A stretch of DNA of 36,168 nucleotides, taken from positions 1-36,168 of the forward strand of contig SFGA01000016.1 in NCBI GenBank assembly GCA_004556705.1, written 5' to 3'. The notes beneath the pieces are model-generated. The model was given only the letters and a program-made list of their open reading frames with translations. It was not told the DNA's origin and made no database searches. Numbering within the stretch: position 1 is the stretch's first letter; each line of letters begins with the position of its first letter. Below are positions 16,483-25,555 of this stretch, in pieces. Origin of the DNA: Ruminococcus sp. (lineage in GTDB: Bacteria; Bacillota; Clostridia; Oscillospirales; Acutalibacteraceae). The position numbers were made by a program, and so were the translations under genes.

Positions 16483-16505
16483 AGCCTTGCCGCCCTTTCT
16501 CTGTT

Positions 16506-19500
16506 TTATCCCTGAGATGCCATTGCGTTTACGCCCGTAAGGTCAAGATCCCTCTTATTACCGCTTGCATCAAAGTATACCGCCGTGGTGTCGTCCGTAT
16601 ATTTGCCGTCATCACCCTGCGTTTTTACACGCTTCCATGCGCCTGCATCCGACGGGTCCTTAGTGTAGTAAATATACGCCTTTTCTTCGGCATCGTTTGT
16701 TCCGTTGCCGTTTTCGTCCTTGTAGCCTGTGAGATACCATAAGCCCTGCGAATAAGTAATCGAAATGAAGTTTATGTTGGTTTCATCCGCAATCTTAATC
16801 GCTTTCCAAGCGTAGAGATGGTTTTCCTCGTCGTAGCAGTATTTGACGTTGATGTACGAGCCTGCCTTACCGTTGCCCGAATAGCAATACTGCGAAGCGC
16901 AATAGGTTTCGGGAGCTTTTCCGCTTTGTGTGCCTACCGCTACCCAATAATCGTCTGCAAACTCTACGTCGGTTATTCCGCTTAACACGGATACGAAGCC
17001 GTATGTGTCCGACGTCGAGTTCTTTCTACTTGTGTAATCGTAAAACTGAATACGGTCGCCGTCGTCTTTGAGTTTTCTGTTCGTAGGACCGCCTGCTGCG
17101 CCGATTCTGTCAGCCCACATGTAGCTTTCAAATTCCTTTGTAACCGAAGTTATCTTTGAATTTGTCGGGGCTTCATAGTCGTAGCCCCAGCTGAACAGCG
17201 AGCCGTTGTCCGTGCCCCACATAAACTGCGGCTTTACATCCCATGTAAGTCCCCAACGGATAGTTGTACATTGAGTCTGGTTCATCGGGTGCGTATTTGT
17301 ACCGTACAGCTTTGTGCCCGGAATGATATTCGGAGAAGTAAGGCCTGACGGCGGGTTAGAGTCACTGTTTGAAATTCCGAAGAACGATCTGTGATACGTG
17401 GTGTCCCAACCCAATGCAGTCATATTACCCGATTTGTCCTGATATTGGTCTGTTCCGTAGAACTGATGGAATACATTGGTTTCCTTTTTAAGCGACCAGC
17501 CCTTACCCGACGCCATAGAGCCTGTCGTATCGTTGTCGCTGCCGTCGCCCGAGCCTCTGATATAAACAACACCCATATTTGAAATGTCGTTTACACGTGT
17601 TGCCCAGTTGTAGTCGGAGAAAAGATAACCCAATGTGTAGCCGACCGCAATGGAAATATTGTTGCCCGTAATATCGTCGTGATAGCTGTCAATGTCGAGC
17701 ATTGTTACGTTATCTCGAAGTCCTGCCGACTGGAACGAGTGGTCGTATTTGCCCGTTGTTCCGTTAAACTTATAGAAATAGTAGTCAGAGCCCGTCAAGC
17801 CCGTAATCAGCCATGTTGACGGATTTTCAAGTCCGATTGCAAACGGATGTGAAAGATAACCGATTGTAATTTCGATTTCCTTGCCTGCCGTAAGGTAATA
17901 CATATTACCCTGCTCGCCCAATGCCTGACCGCCGCTTCCGTTAACAGCCGTGTAGTATACAGGCGTACCCTTTGTCGTTGACCTCGGATAAACAATATCC
18001 TTATACAGATTTTCCGAGTTAAAGAAGTTCAAAAGGTCCTCATACTTCAAGGATTTGAATATATCAACGTCAAGCTTTGTGCTCGATGCCTTTGAGTCTC
18101 CGAAAAGTCCTGTCGGATACCATGCGCCTGTTCCGTTCGGGTTTAATATGCCCGACGGAGTATATTTGTTGTCCGAGCTGTATGCAACGCCCAACGTCGC
18201 AAGCGGAATATATCCTGTCCAGCCAAGCGTAGCCGTTTTCCAACCCCAAACGTCGATAACGGCAGGAATTCGACCGCAATAAAGCGTATAGGACTGGCTC
18301 GGATAAACATTGCTGTTCCACTGTGTCTGATTCTGAATTTCAATATAATTGCTGTTGGTTTTATCGATTTTAATCGCACCTACGGAGGTAATGGTTATGA
18401 GCGAATCATCATTTTCGTACTCATAATCTACGGCCTCCTTATAGCCGAGACTCGAAAGCTTTTTGGATCTTACGCTGCTTGCGTCGTATGTAAGCCACGT
18501 ACGCATGTCTTCATTTTCGCCCCGGCTTCTTTCCGAGTTGCCGCCGTAAGCCTCTGTGCCGTCACGCCATTTAACAACGCCGCCGAGGGTCAAGAACGCC
18601 TTGCCCGAATCGGAGGTTGTAACGTTCGCTGTGAAGTAGTTTGATGTAACGGACTTATAGTCCCACATACTTGTCTTTTCTGATTTGAAAAGATAGTTTA
18701 TCTGTCTGCCGTTCCAGTCAATTTCAGTCTGCGGAGAACGGAATATCGACTTGAACTCCGCCTGAGTTGAATTCTCGGCGCTTATGTTCTCATAGCTGTC
18801 GCCCTCGGGATTTCCTTTTGCCGTGATATGCGCATAACGGTCATACTGCCAAAGCGTGTCGCCGCCCCAATAGTAGTTGCCCGTTTTTTCGTTTTTCCAG
18901 AAACGGCGTACCTGTCCTGCGTCGCCGCCCATGACATAGTAGCCATACTTATTATCTCCGCCGTTGCCGTCGTCGCCGCTGCCGACACCTACCCACTCAA
19001 CGTCGTTAATTGCCGAGTTAAGCGGAGCACCCGTCATTTCCTTTGCGATGAGATCCATACGTCCGTACTCGTCAACGCCGCTTGTCGCATAGTAATAGTA
19101 TTTGCCGTCGGAAGCCTTTTCGCCGACAAGTATAATTTCGGGTGCGCCGATCTCAATTTCAGTACTGTACTGAAGGTCGCCTACGCCCTGTCCGTATTCA
19201 ATTACAAGCGGAGAATGTTCGAAGCAAATGACGTTGTTACCGCCCTTGAGCGTGAATACCGCAACATTAGTCGCTCCGTCTTTTTTGAAAACTATATCGT
19301 AATATTGTTTCTCAACCGCTTTCTTTTTGCCGTTTTCATCGGTATAGCTGACCTTAAAGTGCCAGCCTGCCTGATCTGCATTCTTGTTTTCAGCCACAGA
19401 GTTAAACGCAAAGCCCTTGGGAACAAGCGTAATTTCCGTCGTCAAAAAGTCGTCGGTAAGATTGCTCGGGAAGCTGAGCATACGGCTTGTGTTATCGCTG

Positions 19501-19892
19501 ACATAAAAGGTCGAATATGAATTCGGCGTGTTGGGGTTACTTGCGATGATCGTACCGTGAACCTGACCCGCAGAACTGTCCGAGCCAAAGCTTATTGACT
19601 TATCGGTATCCCCTTCCTTTGTCATTGTAAGCGGAACATCGCTTACGGAGATTTCATAGCCGGGTGCGTTCTCGCCCTTATTTGCAATAAGCCTCTCCAG
19701 CAAGCTCGCCTTTTCGTATGAGGATTTTGTAACCTCGCCTGCCGTGCGGATGTTTTTGAAATTTTGGAGGAAAAGCGGTGTAAAGGTAAAAATTATCAGC
19801 ATAATCAAAGCCATGGCAACAAGTGTTTCCACAAGCGTCATGCCTTGCTTTTGTTTTACCGTACTTTTAATGCTCTTAAAAATACTTTTCAT
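16506..19892 (-). CDS. Giant prepilin (1128 residues) with propeller-like repeats, candidate tip adhesin
   Basis: A very large protein that begins as a normal prepilin: leader ending in KQKQG at 17, cleavage before MTLVETL (Glu at +5) and an N-helix to about 43 (AMALIMLIIFTFTPLFL). Usual minor pilins have 150-400 residues. The remaining part is rich in Trp, Tyr, Gly and Asp. It has recurring segments of the kind found in beta-propeller proteins: INDVEWVGVGSG (295-306), NISIAVGYTLGYLFSD (745-760), ITDVEFADDYWVAVG (973-987) and INFISITYSQGLWYLTG (1040-1056) followed by YIYYTKDPSDAGAWKRV. A 12-residue EF-hand-like loop DENGNGTNDAEE lies at 1059-1070. I infer an extracellular binding head on the pilus tip. 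GGAGGAG precedes the ATG. Confidence 0.85.
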   Translation of the reverse strand: MKSIFKSIKSTVKQKQGMTLVETLVAMALIMLIIFTFTPLFLQNFKNIRTAGEVTKSSYEKASLLERLIANKGENAPGYEISVSDVPLTMTKEGDTDKSISFGSDSSAGQVHGTIIASNPNTPNSYSTFYVSDNTSRMLSFPSNLTDDFLTTEITLVPKGFAFNSVAENKNADQAGWHFKVSYTDENGKKKAVEKQYYDIVFKKDGATNVAVFTLKGGNNVICFEHSPLVIEYGQGVGDLQYSTEIEIGAPEIILVGEKASDGKYYYYATSGVDEYGRMDLIAKEMTGAPLNSAINDVEWVGVGSGDDGNGGDNKYGYYVMGGDAGQVRRFWKNEKTGNYYWGGDTLWQYDRYAHITAKGNPEGDSYENISAENSTQAEFKSIFRSPQTEIDWNGRQINYLFKSEKTSMWDYKSVTSNYFTANVTTSDSGKAFLTLGGVVKWRDGTEAYGGNSERSRGENEDMRTWLTYDASSVRSKKLSSLGYKEAVDYEYENDDSLITITSVGAIKIDKTNSNYIEIQNQTQWNSNVYPSQSYTLYCGRIPAVIDVWGWKTATLGWTGYIPLATLGVAYSSDNKYTPSGILNPNGTGAWYPTGLFGDSKASSTKLDVDIFKSLKYEDLLNFFNSENLYKDIVYPRSTTKGTPVYYTAVNGSGGQALGEQGNMYYLTAGKEIEITIGYLSHPFAIGLENPSTWLITGLTGSDYYFYKFNGTTGKYDHSFQSAGLRDNVTMLDIDSYHDDITGNNISIAVGYTLGYLFSDYNWATRVNDISNMGVVYIRGSGDGSDNDTTGSMASGKGWSLKKETNVFHQFYGTDQYQDKSGNMTALGWDTTYHRSFFGISNSDSNPPSGLTSPNIIPGTKLYGTNTHPMNQTQCTTIRWGLTWDVKPQFMWGTDNGSLFSWGYDYEAPTNSKITSVTKEFESYMWADRIGAAGGPTNRKLKDDGDRIQFYDYTSRKNSTSDTYGFVSVLSGITDVEFADDYWVAVGTQSGKAPETYCASQYCYSGNGKAGSYINVKYCYDEENHLYAWKAIKIADETNINFISITYSQGLWYLTGYKDENGNGTNDAEEKAYIYYTKDPSDAGAWKRVKTQGDDGKYTDDTTAVYFDASGNKRDLDLTGVNAMASQG

Positions 19893-19923
19893 AATGCTCC
19901 TCCTAACTTATTTTCAAAAAGTC

Positions 19924-21498
19924 TTATTCCCACATAAGAGATGTTGAATCAGTGGGATCGGGCGGAATAATCGAGCTGTATGTGTCTTTTGCGTTATTGT
20001 CAACATCGATTTTTCTCATCAGGTTTTTGGTAATATTACCGCTGCTGTCGCCGACAACATACTGCGTAGGTGTATCTCCCTCGGCAGTCTGATAATAAAT
20101 CTCAATCAAATCCGCAAATCTGTTTAGGACATTCTTTGAATATTTGTTGGTTGCGATCGAATAGTCAAGGAAATACTTGAGCAAATCGACGCCGTATTCG
20201 TTTTCGCTGCCTGTATTCTGCGGTGCATTGTCGTCAAAGTAATAAACATCACCGGCAGAAAAAGCCTTGTATCTGTAAACACCGACGTTCGGCATTTCTA
20301 TATTTACATATACGTCGCCGCCGAAAAAGACCTTGCCGCAGCGACCTAAGCTGTAAACACTATTGTTTATCGGGTCGGTAATTGCCGCAGTTTCAGGGTT
20401 CGGAGTTCCCAAAACAACCGTGCTGAACCTGTACTTTCCCCTTATGGCATCGGCTAACATTCCGATATTGCTTGAAATCTGCAGGGCGGTATTTCTATAA
20501 AAGCCGTATGCAAAAATCTCTATATCGCCGTTTATTACAATGTTGTTACCCTTCAAGAACATAATATTGTAGTTCTTTTTAGTGGGTGTAACATCAATAT
20601 CCGTGTTTACAAACAAGTCGTTCATTCCGACGAAAGAAACAATGTTATCCTGCTTTTCCTTCATCTTGATTGTCCCTGTCGTAGGAGCGTTCAAAATAAG
20701 GTTGCCCGAGGAATAACCGAGCTTTGCAGGTGTGCTTCGTTCGCCTATGTTGATTGTAAAGGTGCCGAAATGCTTTGTTTTAAGCGAAAGGTTTGACGGA
20801 AGCTTTACCGTGCCGAGCTTAGTAAATTTGTCATTTGAAATCGGGTCGATAATTCCCGCATTGGCACCGTCGTTATCATAAAACGTGCCGAGTCCCTGAA
20901 CAGGCTCTGAAATCCTCGCCGTCGCGGTCGCAGGAACAACGTCATTTATATCGTTCCCCTTAACCGCATAGCCCTTGCTGACAAAACGCCTCTGTTTGTC
21001 AATCATTTCGACTTCTTCCTCGGCTATAATGCCCGAGCCGTCGGCCTTTGTCTCGGTTTTCAGGAATTTTCCCTTTTTGGTTTCAACGATATTCGTTATT
21101 TCAACCTGATAATATCCGATTATTTCCTTATCCGTACATGCATTTAAGCCTGCCTCGGTAACATATTGATATTCCGCAGGAGTTGCCGTTTTATTCCAAA
21201 TAAGGTATATCTTGTTAGTTTCTATCTTGTCGCCGTCTTCACTTGTTTCAACGATAAACTCATTGACATCCGAATCGGTGCCTTTGTTGTTAACAGCAAG
21301 CTGATATGCGTATGATGCGGCCTCTGCTCCGGCTTGAGCAAGATACTCCGCTTTCTTTCTGTCGGACAAAAAGCGTACAGTTCTAAGGCTGGTCATTGTA
21401 TAAGCATACATTGCCGTGCCCATAAGCGAAAGTATAAACAGCAACGCAATGACCGCTGTCAATGCAAAACCGCCGTTTTGTTTGAGCCTTGATTTCAT
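19924..21498 (-). CDS. PilX-like prepilin lacking Glu5
   Basis: A 524-residue protein with a short basic leader (MKSRLKQNGG), then FALTAVIALLFILSLMGTAMYAYTM and LAQAGAEAASYAY, which match the PilX/GspK-type N-terminus. The fifth residue after the Gly is Ala, not Glu. Loss of Glu5 is known for GspK, the tip subunit of type II secretion, so a tip position is reasonable. The C-terminal domain is large and beta-rich, without a domain I can name. The start at ATG 21498 is preferred over GTG 21507 because AAAGGTG lies 6 nt upstream and the GTG is part of that site. It follows pilB by 22 nt. Confidence 0.8.
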   Translation of the reverse strand: MKSRLKQNGGFALTAVIALLFILSLMGTAMYAYTMTSLRTVRFLSDRKKAEYLAQAGAEAASYAYQLAVNNKGTDSDVNEFIVETSEDGDKIETNKIYLIWNKTATPAEYQYVTEAGLNACTDKEIIGYYQVEITNIVETKKGKFLKTETKADGSGIIAEEEVEMIDKQRRFVSKGYAVKGNDINDVVPATATARISEPVQGLGTFYDNDGANAGIIDPISNDKFTKLGTVKLPSNLSLKTKHFGTFTINIGERSTPAKLGYSSGNLILNAPTTGTIKMKEKQDNIVSFVGMNDLFVNTDIDVTPTKKNYNIMFLKGNNIVINGDIEIFAYGFYRNTALQISSNIGMLADAIRGKYRFSTVVLGTPNPETAAITDPINNSVYSLGRCGKVFFGGDVYVNIEMPNVGVYRYKAFSAGDVYYFDDNAPQNTGSENEYGVDLLKYFLDYSIATNKYSKNVLNRFADLIEIYYQTAEGDTPTQYVVGDSSGNITKNLMRKIDVDNNAKDTYSSIIPPDPTDSTSLMWE

Positions 21499-21520
21499 AC
21501 GAATCACCTTTCCGTATAAA

Positions 21521-23209
21521 TTAAACTATAACTCTCAAAATTTCCTCTATCGATGTTTTTCCGTGCATTACCTTGTAAATACCCTCATCCTTCAGCGTGT
21601 GCATTCCCTGCTTAATGGCAAGCTCTTTAATAGCCGCAGCGTTTGCACGGTCAAGGATAAGCTCCTTCATTTCCTCGGTAACGGTAAGGAATTCAAATAC
21701 GGCCTCTCGTCCCTTATAACCTGTATTGTTGCAAGTGATACAGCCCTTAGGCTTGTAGAGTGTAAACTCCTCGTCGGGATACTCGTCAAGCGGAAGATCG
21801 GGGAATATCTTAAGAAGATCATCCCTCTTTATCTGATATGCCTCCTTGCACTTGGGGCAAAGACGTCTGACAAGACGCTGAGCCAATACGCCGACAAGTG
21901 AGGATGTAACAAGGAACGGTTCAACGCCCATCTCGTTAAGACGGGTTACCGCACCCGGTGCGTCATTTGTATGCAGTGTCGAAAGAACCATGTGTCCCGT
22001 AAGAGCCGCTTCGACGGCAATCTTTGCAGTCTCGCCGTCACGAATCTCACCGACCATGACAATATCGGGGTCGGAACGCAATACCGAACGCAAAGCCGCC
22101 GCAAAGGTCATACCTGCTCTGTTATTCATCTGAACCTGATTGATACCTGCCATACGGCGCTCAACCGGGTCCTCAAGTGTAATCGTGTTTTTATCGTCCG
22201 AGCTTATCTCGGCAAGAGTAGCGTAAAGAGTTGTAGATTTACCGCTACCTGTGGGGCCCGTAACAAGCAGGAAGCCGTAGGGCATGTGAATTGCTTTTTC
22301 AAATCTCGGGAACTGTCTCTCCGAGAAGTGCAGGTCGTGAAGCTTTACAACACCCTGCGATCTTTCAAGAAGTCGCATAACAATCTTCTCGCCGTAAACG
22401 GTGGGCATTGTAGCGATACGAATATCGAGTGTTCTGTCCTCAAATCTAACGGTAGCACGACCGTCCTGCGGGATACGCTTTTCGGCAATATCCATACCGC
22501 CGAGTACCTTAACACGTGAAACAACCGAGGGGAAAAGCTTGATTTGGTTCTGCATTACCTCCTGCAAAACACCGTCGATTCTGAAACGGACTCTCATGTG
22601 CTTTTCGAGTGCCTCAACGTGAATATCGGATGCGCCTGCTTTAATTGCATTATTTATAATCTGATTTACAAGCAAAACCGCCGGCTTATCATCAATAGAA
22701 AATTCCTCTGATACATTTTGGTCGTCGCTCGCATCGTCCTCGTCATAATTATCAAGCGACGAGTTCATATTTGCAAAGTTTTCGATTGCGGCGGTAAGCT
22801 CCATATCGGGAGCAACCAAGGGGCAAATCTCAAGCCCTGTCATAAGGTGGAGATTGTCTATCGTAATGATATCATTCGGATTTTTCATTGCGACATACAA
22901 GGTCTTTTCATCCTGATAAAGCGGAAGAATGTGGTTCCTCAACGCCATTTCGGGTGTGATAAGGTTAGCCGCCGAAACATTGACGCCTATCTCATTGATT
23001 GAAACATATTTATAGCCTGTCTTTTTAGCAAGGGTTTTTGCTATATCTTCCTCAGTACAGTAACCCAGCTGCGTAAGGATTGTGCCGATAAGCTCCTTGC
23101 TCGTTTTTTGTATTTCCAACGCCTCAGCAAGCTGTTCCTCTGTGATAATTCCGGCTGCAACAAGCCTTGAGCCCATGCTTCCGGGTATTATCAGATTGTT
23201 ATTCGCCAT
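21521..23209 (-). CDS. pilB: Type IV pilus assembly ATPase PilB
   Basis: A 562-residue hexameric extension ATPase of the GspE/PilB family. N-terminal residues 8-75 resemble an MshEN domain (GIITEEQLAEALEIQ, GYCTEEDIAKTLAKKTG). The motor domain has Walker A GPTGSGKSTTLYATL (about 320), Asp box ITLEDPVERR, Walker B DPDIVMVGEIRDGETA, His box VLSTLHTNDAP, and a four-Cys zinc site (CPKC and CITC near 455-495). It powers subunit addition through the platform protein PilC. Start codon ATG with a weak GGAGAGAG site. Downstream in transcription are the prepilin genes, upstream is pilO. Confidence 0.96.
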   Translation of the reverse strand: MANNNLIIPGSMGSRLVAAGIITEEQLAEALEIQKTSKELIGTILTQLGYCTEEDIAKTLAKKTGYKYVSINEIGVNVSAANLITPEMALRNHILPLYQDEKTLYVAMKNPNDIITIDNLHLMTGLEICPLVAPDMELTAAIENFANMNSSLDNYDEDDASDDQNVSEEFSIDDKPAVLLVNQIINNAIKAGASDIHVEALEKHMRVRFRIDGVLQEVMQNQIKLFPSVVSRVKVLGGMDIAEKRIPQDGRATVRFEDRTLDIRIATMPTVYGEKIVMRLLERSQGVVKLHDLHFSERQFPRFEKAIHMPYGFLLVTGPTGSGKSTTLYATLAEISSDDKNTITLEDPVERRMAGINQVQMNNRAGMTFAAALRSVLRSDPDIVMVGEIRDGETAKIAVEAALTGHMVLSTLHTNDAPGAVTRLNEMGVEPFLVTSSLVGVLAQRLVRRLCPKCKEAYQIKRDDLLKIFPDLPLDEYPDEEFTLYKPKGCITCNNTGYKGREAVFEFLTVTEEMKELILDRANAAAIKELAIKQGMHTLKDEGIYKVMHGKTSIEEILRVIV

Positions 23210-23247
23210 TATTTAATCTCTCTCCATTCGAAAATCTGCCCGATGAA

Positions 23248-23838
23248 TTATCTTGAAAATTCTACAAGTACTATCTGTGCCGTTCTCTGTTCGTCTGTAC
23301 CCGTAATATTGATTGTGTCTATTCGTTTTATCTGCTTATCGCTTACCGTGTCATGACAGAAAGTAATAATATCCCTGTACGAGCCGGTAATTGTAAGATT
23401 AACGGCTATTTGATTGACATTCTGCTCGTTTTTCTCAGGTTCGCCGAAGGTAAGCTCCGTAAGGCTGCAATTATGCGCCTCGACATCCTTTTCAAGCTCA
23501 ATCATAATCTGCATTTGATCAAGCGGATCCTTTGAAATCATTATATCGTATTCGGCTATCTGCTGCTTATATTCGCCGCTGCGTGCCTGCAAAGCCTTGA
23601 GGTTTGCGATAGCAAGCTGATTTTGCTTGTATTGAGCCTTCGCCTTTTCAATATTCGCTTCCGTCGCATCGATACCCTTTGCACCGAAAACGGTAAGAAC
23701 GATAAGTCCTATGCAAGCGACAAACAATATGACAATTACCACTCTGATGTCGTCGAGGGGATTTTTCTTAGCAGCCTTTTCCTTTTCCAAGCCGTCGCCG
23801 GTAGCCTGCTTCTTTTTAATAACATCGCTTAAAGCCAT
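23248..23838 (-). CDS. pilO: PilO-like alignment-complex protein
   Basis: A 196-residue single-pass membrane protein: charged cytoplasmic N-terminus, membrane helix about 31-50 (VVIVILFVACIGLIVLTVFG), coiled coil about 55-110 (NIEKAKAQYKQNQLAIANL) and a compact C-terminal domain (about 120-196) with the strand pattern of ferredoxin-like PilO/GspM domains. PilO pairs with PilN in diderm T4P. The start overlaps the pilN stop by 10 nt behind GGGGGAGG, so the two are made in equal amounts. Called by architecture and position; sequence identity to known PilO is low by eye. Confidence 0.8.
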   Translation of the reverse strand: MALSDVIKKKQATGDGLEKEKAAKKNPLDDIRVVIVILFVACIGLIVLTVFGAKGIDATEANIEKAKAQYKQNQLAIANLKALQARSGEYKQQIAEYDIMISKDPLDQMQIMIELEKDVEAHNCSLTELTFGEPEKNEQNVNQIAVNLTITGSYRDIITFCHDTVSDKQIKRIDTINITGTDEQRTAQIVLVEFSR

Positions 23839-24551
23839 AATTTTTTAGCCTCCCCCGTAGTAGTTTCGGTCGTTGTTGCCGCTGCGGTAGTTGTAACCTG
23901 TGTTGTCTGAACCTCTCCGCTCTCATTTGTTACAGCCTCGCCCTTTTTGTCGGTAACTGTCTCATAAACGGGAGCACCCGCAGTAACGTTAACGCCGTTA
24001 GACATACTCAAGACAAGCGTAAAGGTAACGCTTTTTCCGTCCTCGCCTGAGGTTCTTGTGTAACTTGTTGTCTCAATCGTCTTGATGATTTTTTGCATTT
24101 CTTCGGTTTTGAACAAATCGACATAATCCTTGTAATCCTGATTGTCCTGAACTGTGCAGGTAAGGGTGCAAATGCCCTCTTTGAACCAGTTTTCAAGGTT
24201 TATCTGCGTAATCTGAACATAGTCGGGTGTTTGATTTGAAATCATTGTGAAAAATTCAACTGCATCGGGATCCTGCGGAGTGATGCTTTCAATCATTTTT
24301 CTTACTTCGCCCAACTCGTTGTATATGTTTTGATATTCTTGAAGTGCAGGGAATTCGCTCTCAATAGCGCTGTTTTTACGCTGAATTGTTTTGAGCTTTG
24401 ATTTAAGGATTTGACCTTTAACCGCAACGCCTCCGTAGACAATAAAGAGGCAAACAAGAATTACAAGCGCAATTTTTGAAATCAAGTCAATTTTCTTTCT
24501 GCTTTCAAGCCTGCGTCTGTAACTGTCCGGTAACAAACTAACTTTGAACAC
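23829..24551 (-). CDS. pilN: PilN-like alignment-complex protein
   Basis: A 240-residue single-pass membrane protein. The N-terminal cytoplasmic VSLLPDSYRRRLESRKK matches the I-N-L-L-P-type motif of PilN that binds PilM. The membrane helix is at about 25-47, followed by a coiled coil (about 50-85) and a ferredoxin-like domain. The C-terminus carries a Thr-rich tail (TTQVTTTAAATTTETTTG, about 213-230) that known PilN proteins do not need; it may span or touch the wall. The start is GTG at 24551 with GGAGG 8 nt upstream, within four bases of the pilM stop. Confidence 0.82.
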   Translation of the reverse strand: MFKVSLLPDSYRRRLESRKKIDLISKIALVILVCLFIVYGGVAVKGQILKSKLKTIQRKNSAIESEFPALQEYQNIYNELGEVRKMIESITPQDPDAVEFFTMISNQTPDYVQITQINLENWFKEGICTLTCTVQDNQDYKDYVDLFKTEEMQKIIKTIETTSYTRTSGEDGKSVTFTLVLSMSNGVNVTAGAPVYETVTDKKGEAVTNESGEVQTTQVTTTAAATTTETTTGEAKKLWL

Positions 24552-24554
24552 TGC

Positions 24555-25538
24555 TTAAACCTCCAATGCCTGAATTCCAAGGCCGATACAGCCTGCGAAT
24601 TCGTTTAATACGTTTCGGTCGAGTCCGAAATTATAGGTTGAATAAAAATCGGGAACAATTACGGGCATTTCCATAATCGTATCCTTGATTATATCGCACA
24701 AGCGAGCACTTTGATCTGCTGTCGTTGTGAAGAAAATCTTTTCAATGGGGCTGTCGCCGTTCTGCATCGCATAATAACTTACGGATGAAGCAGTTTCGGA
24801 AGCCAGCATAGCACCGACCTCTTCCACGTCGATTGCAAGAGTTTCCTCGTTCGGCTCAAGTTTGTAGATATTGTTCACGCTGTCTGCAACTCTGTCCGGA
24901 GTTGTTATAGAACGCACCATTGAGATTTCGTCGCCCTTGACAACTATAAAGTTAAGAAGGTCGTCGGTCATATTCAAAAGAGCAAACTTTTCGTCACCTA
25001 CAAGCCCTGCTTTAAGCCCTCTTATCTGCGAAAGCACCGAGGAATCGACGTCTGTTACCTGAAGCTTTGAAGCCGAAAGAATGTTTATGTACTGCTCAAT
25101 CATATTTCTTCTTGCCGCAACAAGCATAACATGTGTGATGGGCTGATCCTCATCATTTACGCCGTCGCCTGCGACAACATAGTCAATTTCCATTTCCTGT
25201 ATCGGAATGGGAATGAATTCCTGAGCCTGCAAGAGAACCATATTACGAAGCTTATCATCGTCAACCTTGGGGAAAGTCGCATATCTCATAATAACGTTTT
25301 CATTGTTGATGCCGACAACAACGTCAGTACTTTTGAAGCCGCCGCTTTGGAGCAGCTCGGTCAACGCAACATTAAATCGGTCGGGATCTCTTATGAAACC
25401 CTCTTCAACTGTTCCCTCAACCAACGGAGCTTTTCCGCACGCTAAAATTGAATATGTACCGCTTGAACGGGTAATTTCAACTGCCCTTATTTCTCTCGAA
25501 TCGACCTCAAGGCCGATTACACTTTTAACTTTAGCCAT
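24555..25538 (-). CDS. pilM: PilM, actin-like pilus assembly ATP-binding protein
   Basis: A 327-residue cytoplasmic protein of the PilM/FtsA-like fold. The first phosphate-binding region is SVIGLEVDSREIRAVEI, the middle contains VVVGINNENVIMRYATFP and VTDVDSSVLSQIRGLK, and the C-terminal ATP-site region is near FFTTTADQSARL. PilM links the inner-membrane PilN/PilO/PilP complex to the motors. It lies between pilC and pilN as in the canonical pilMNO order, with GGGGGAAG before the ATG. Confidence 0.9.
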   Translation of the reverse strand: MAKVKSVIGLEVDSREIRAVEITRSSGTYSILACGKAPLVEGTVEEGFIRDPDRFNVALTELLQSGGFKSTDVVVGINNENVIMRYATFPKVDDDKLRNMVLLQAQEFIPIPIQEMEIDYVVAGDGVNDEDQPITHVMLVAARRNMIEQYINILSASKLQVTDVDSSVLSQIRGLKAGLVGDEKFALLNMTDDLLNFIVVKGDEISMVRSITTPDRVADSVNNIYKLEPNEETLAIDVEEVGAMLASETASSVSYYAMQNGDSPIEKIFFTTTADQSARLCDIIKDTIMEMPVIVPDFYSTYNFGLDRNVLNEFAGCIGLGIQALEV

Positions 25539-25555
25539 AAATTTCTTCCCCCTGT

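Noticed and set aside
18828..19520. 230-codon plus-strand frame
   Set aside because: Antisense to the giant prepilin, which has a good start, ribosome site and leader; no supported product.
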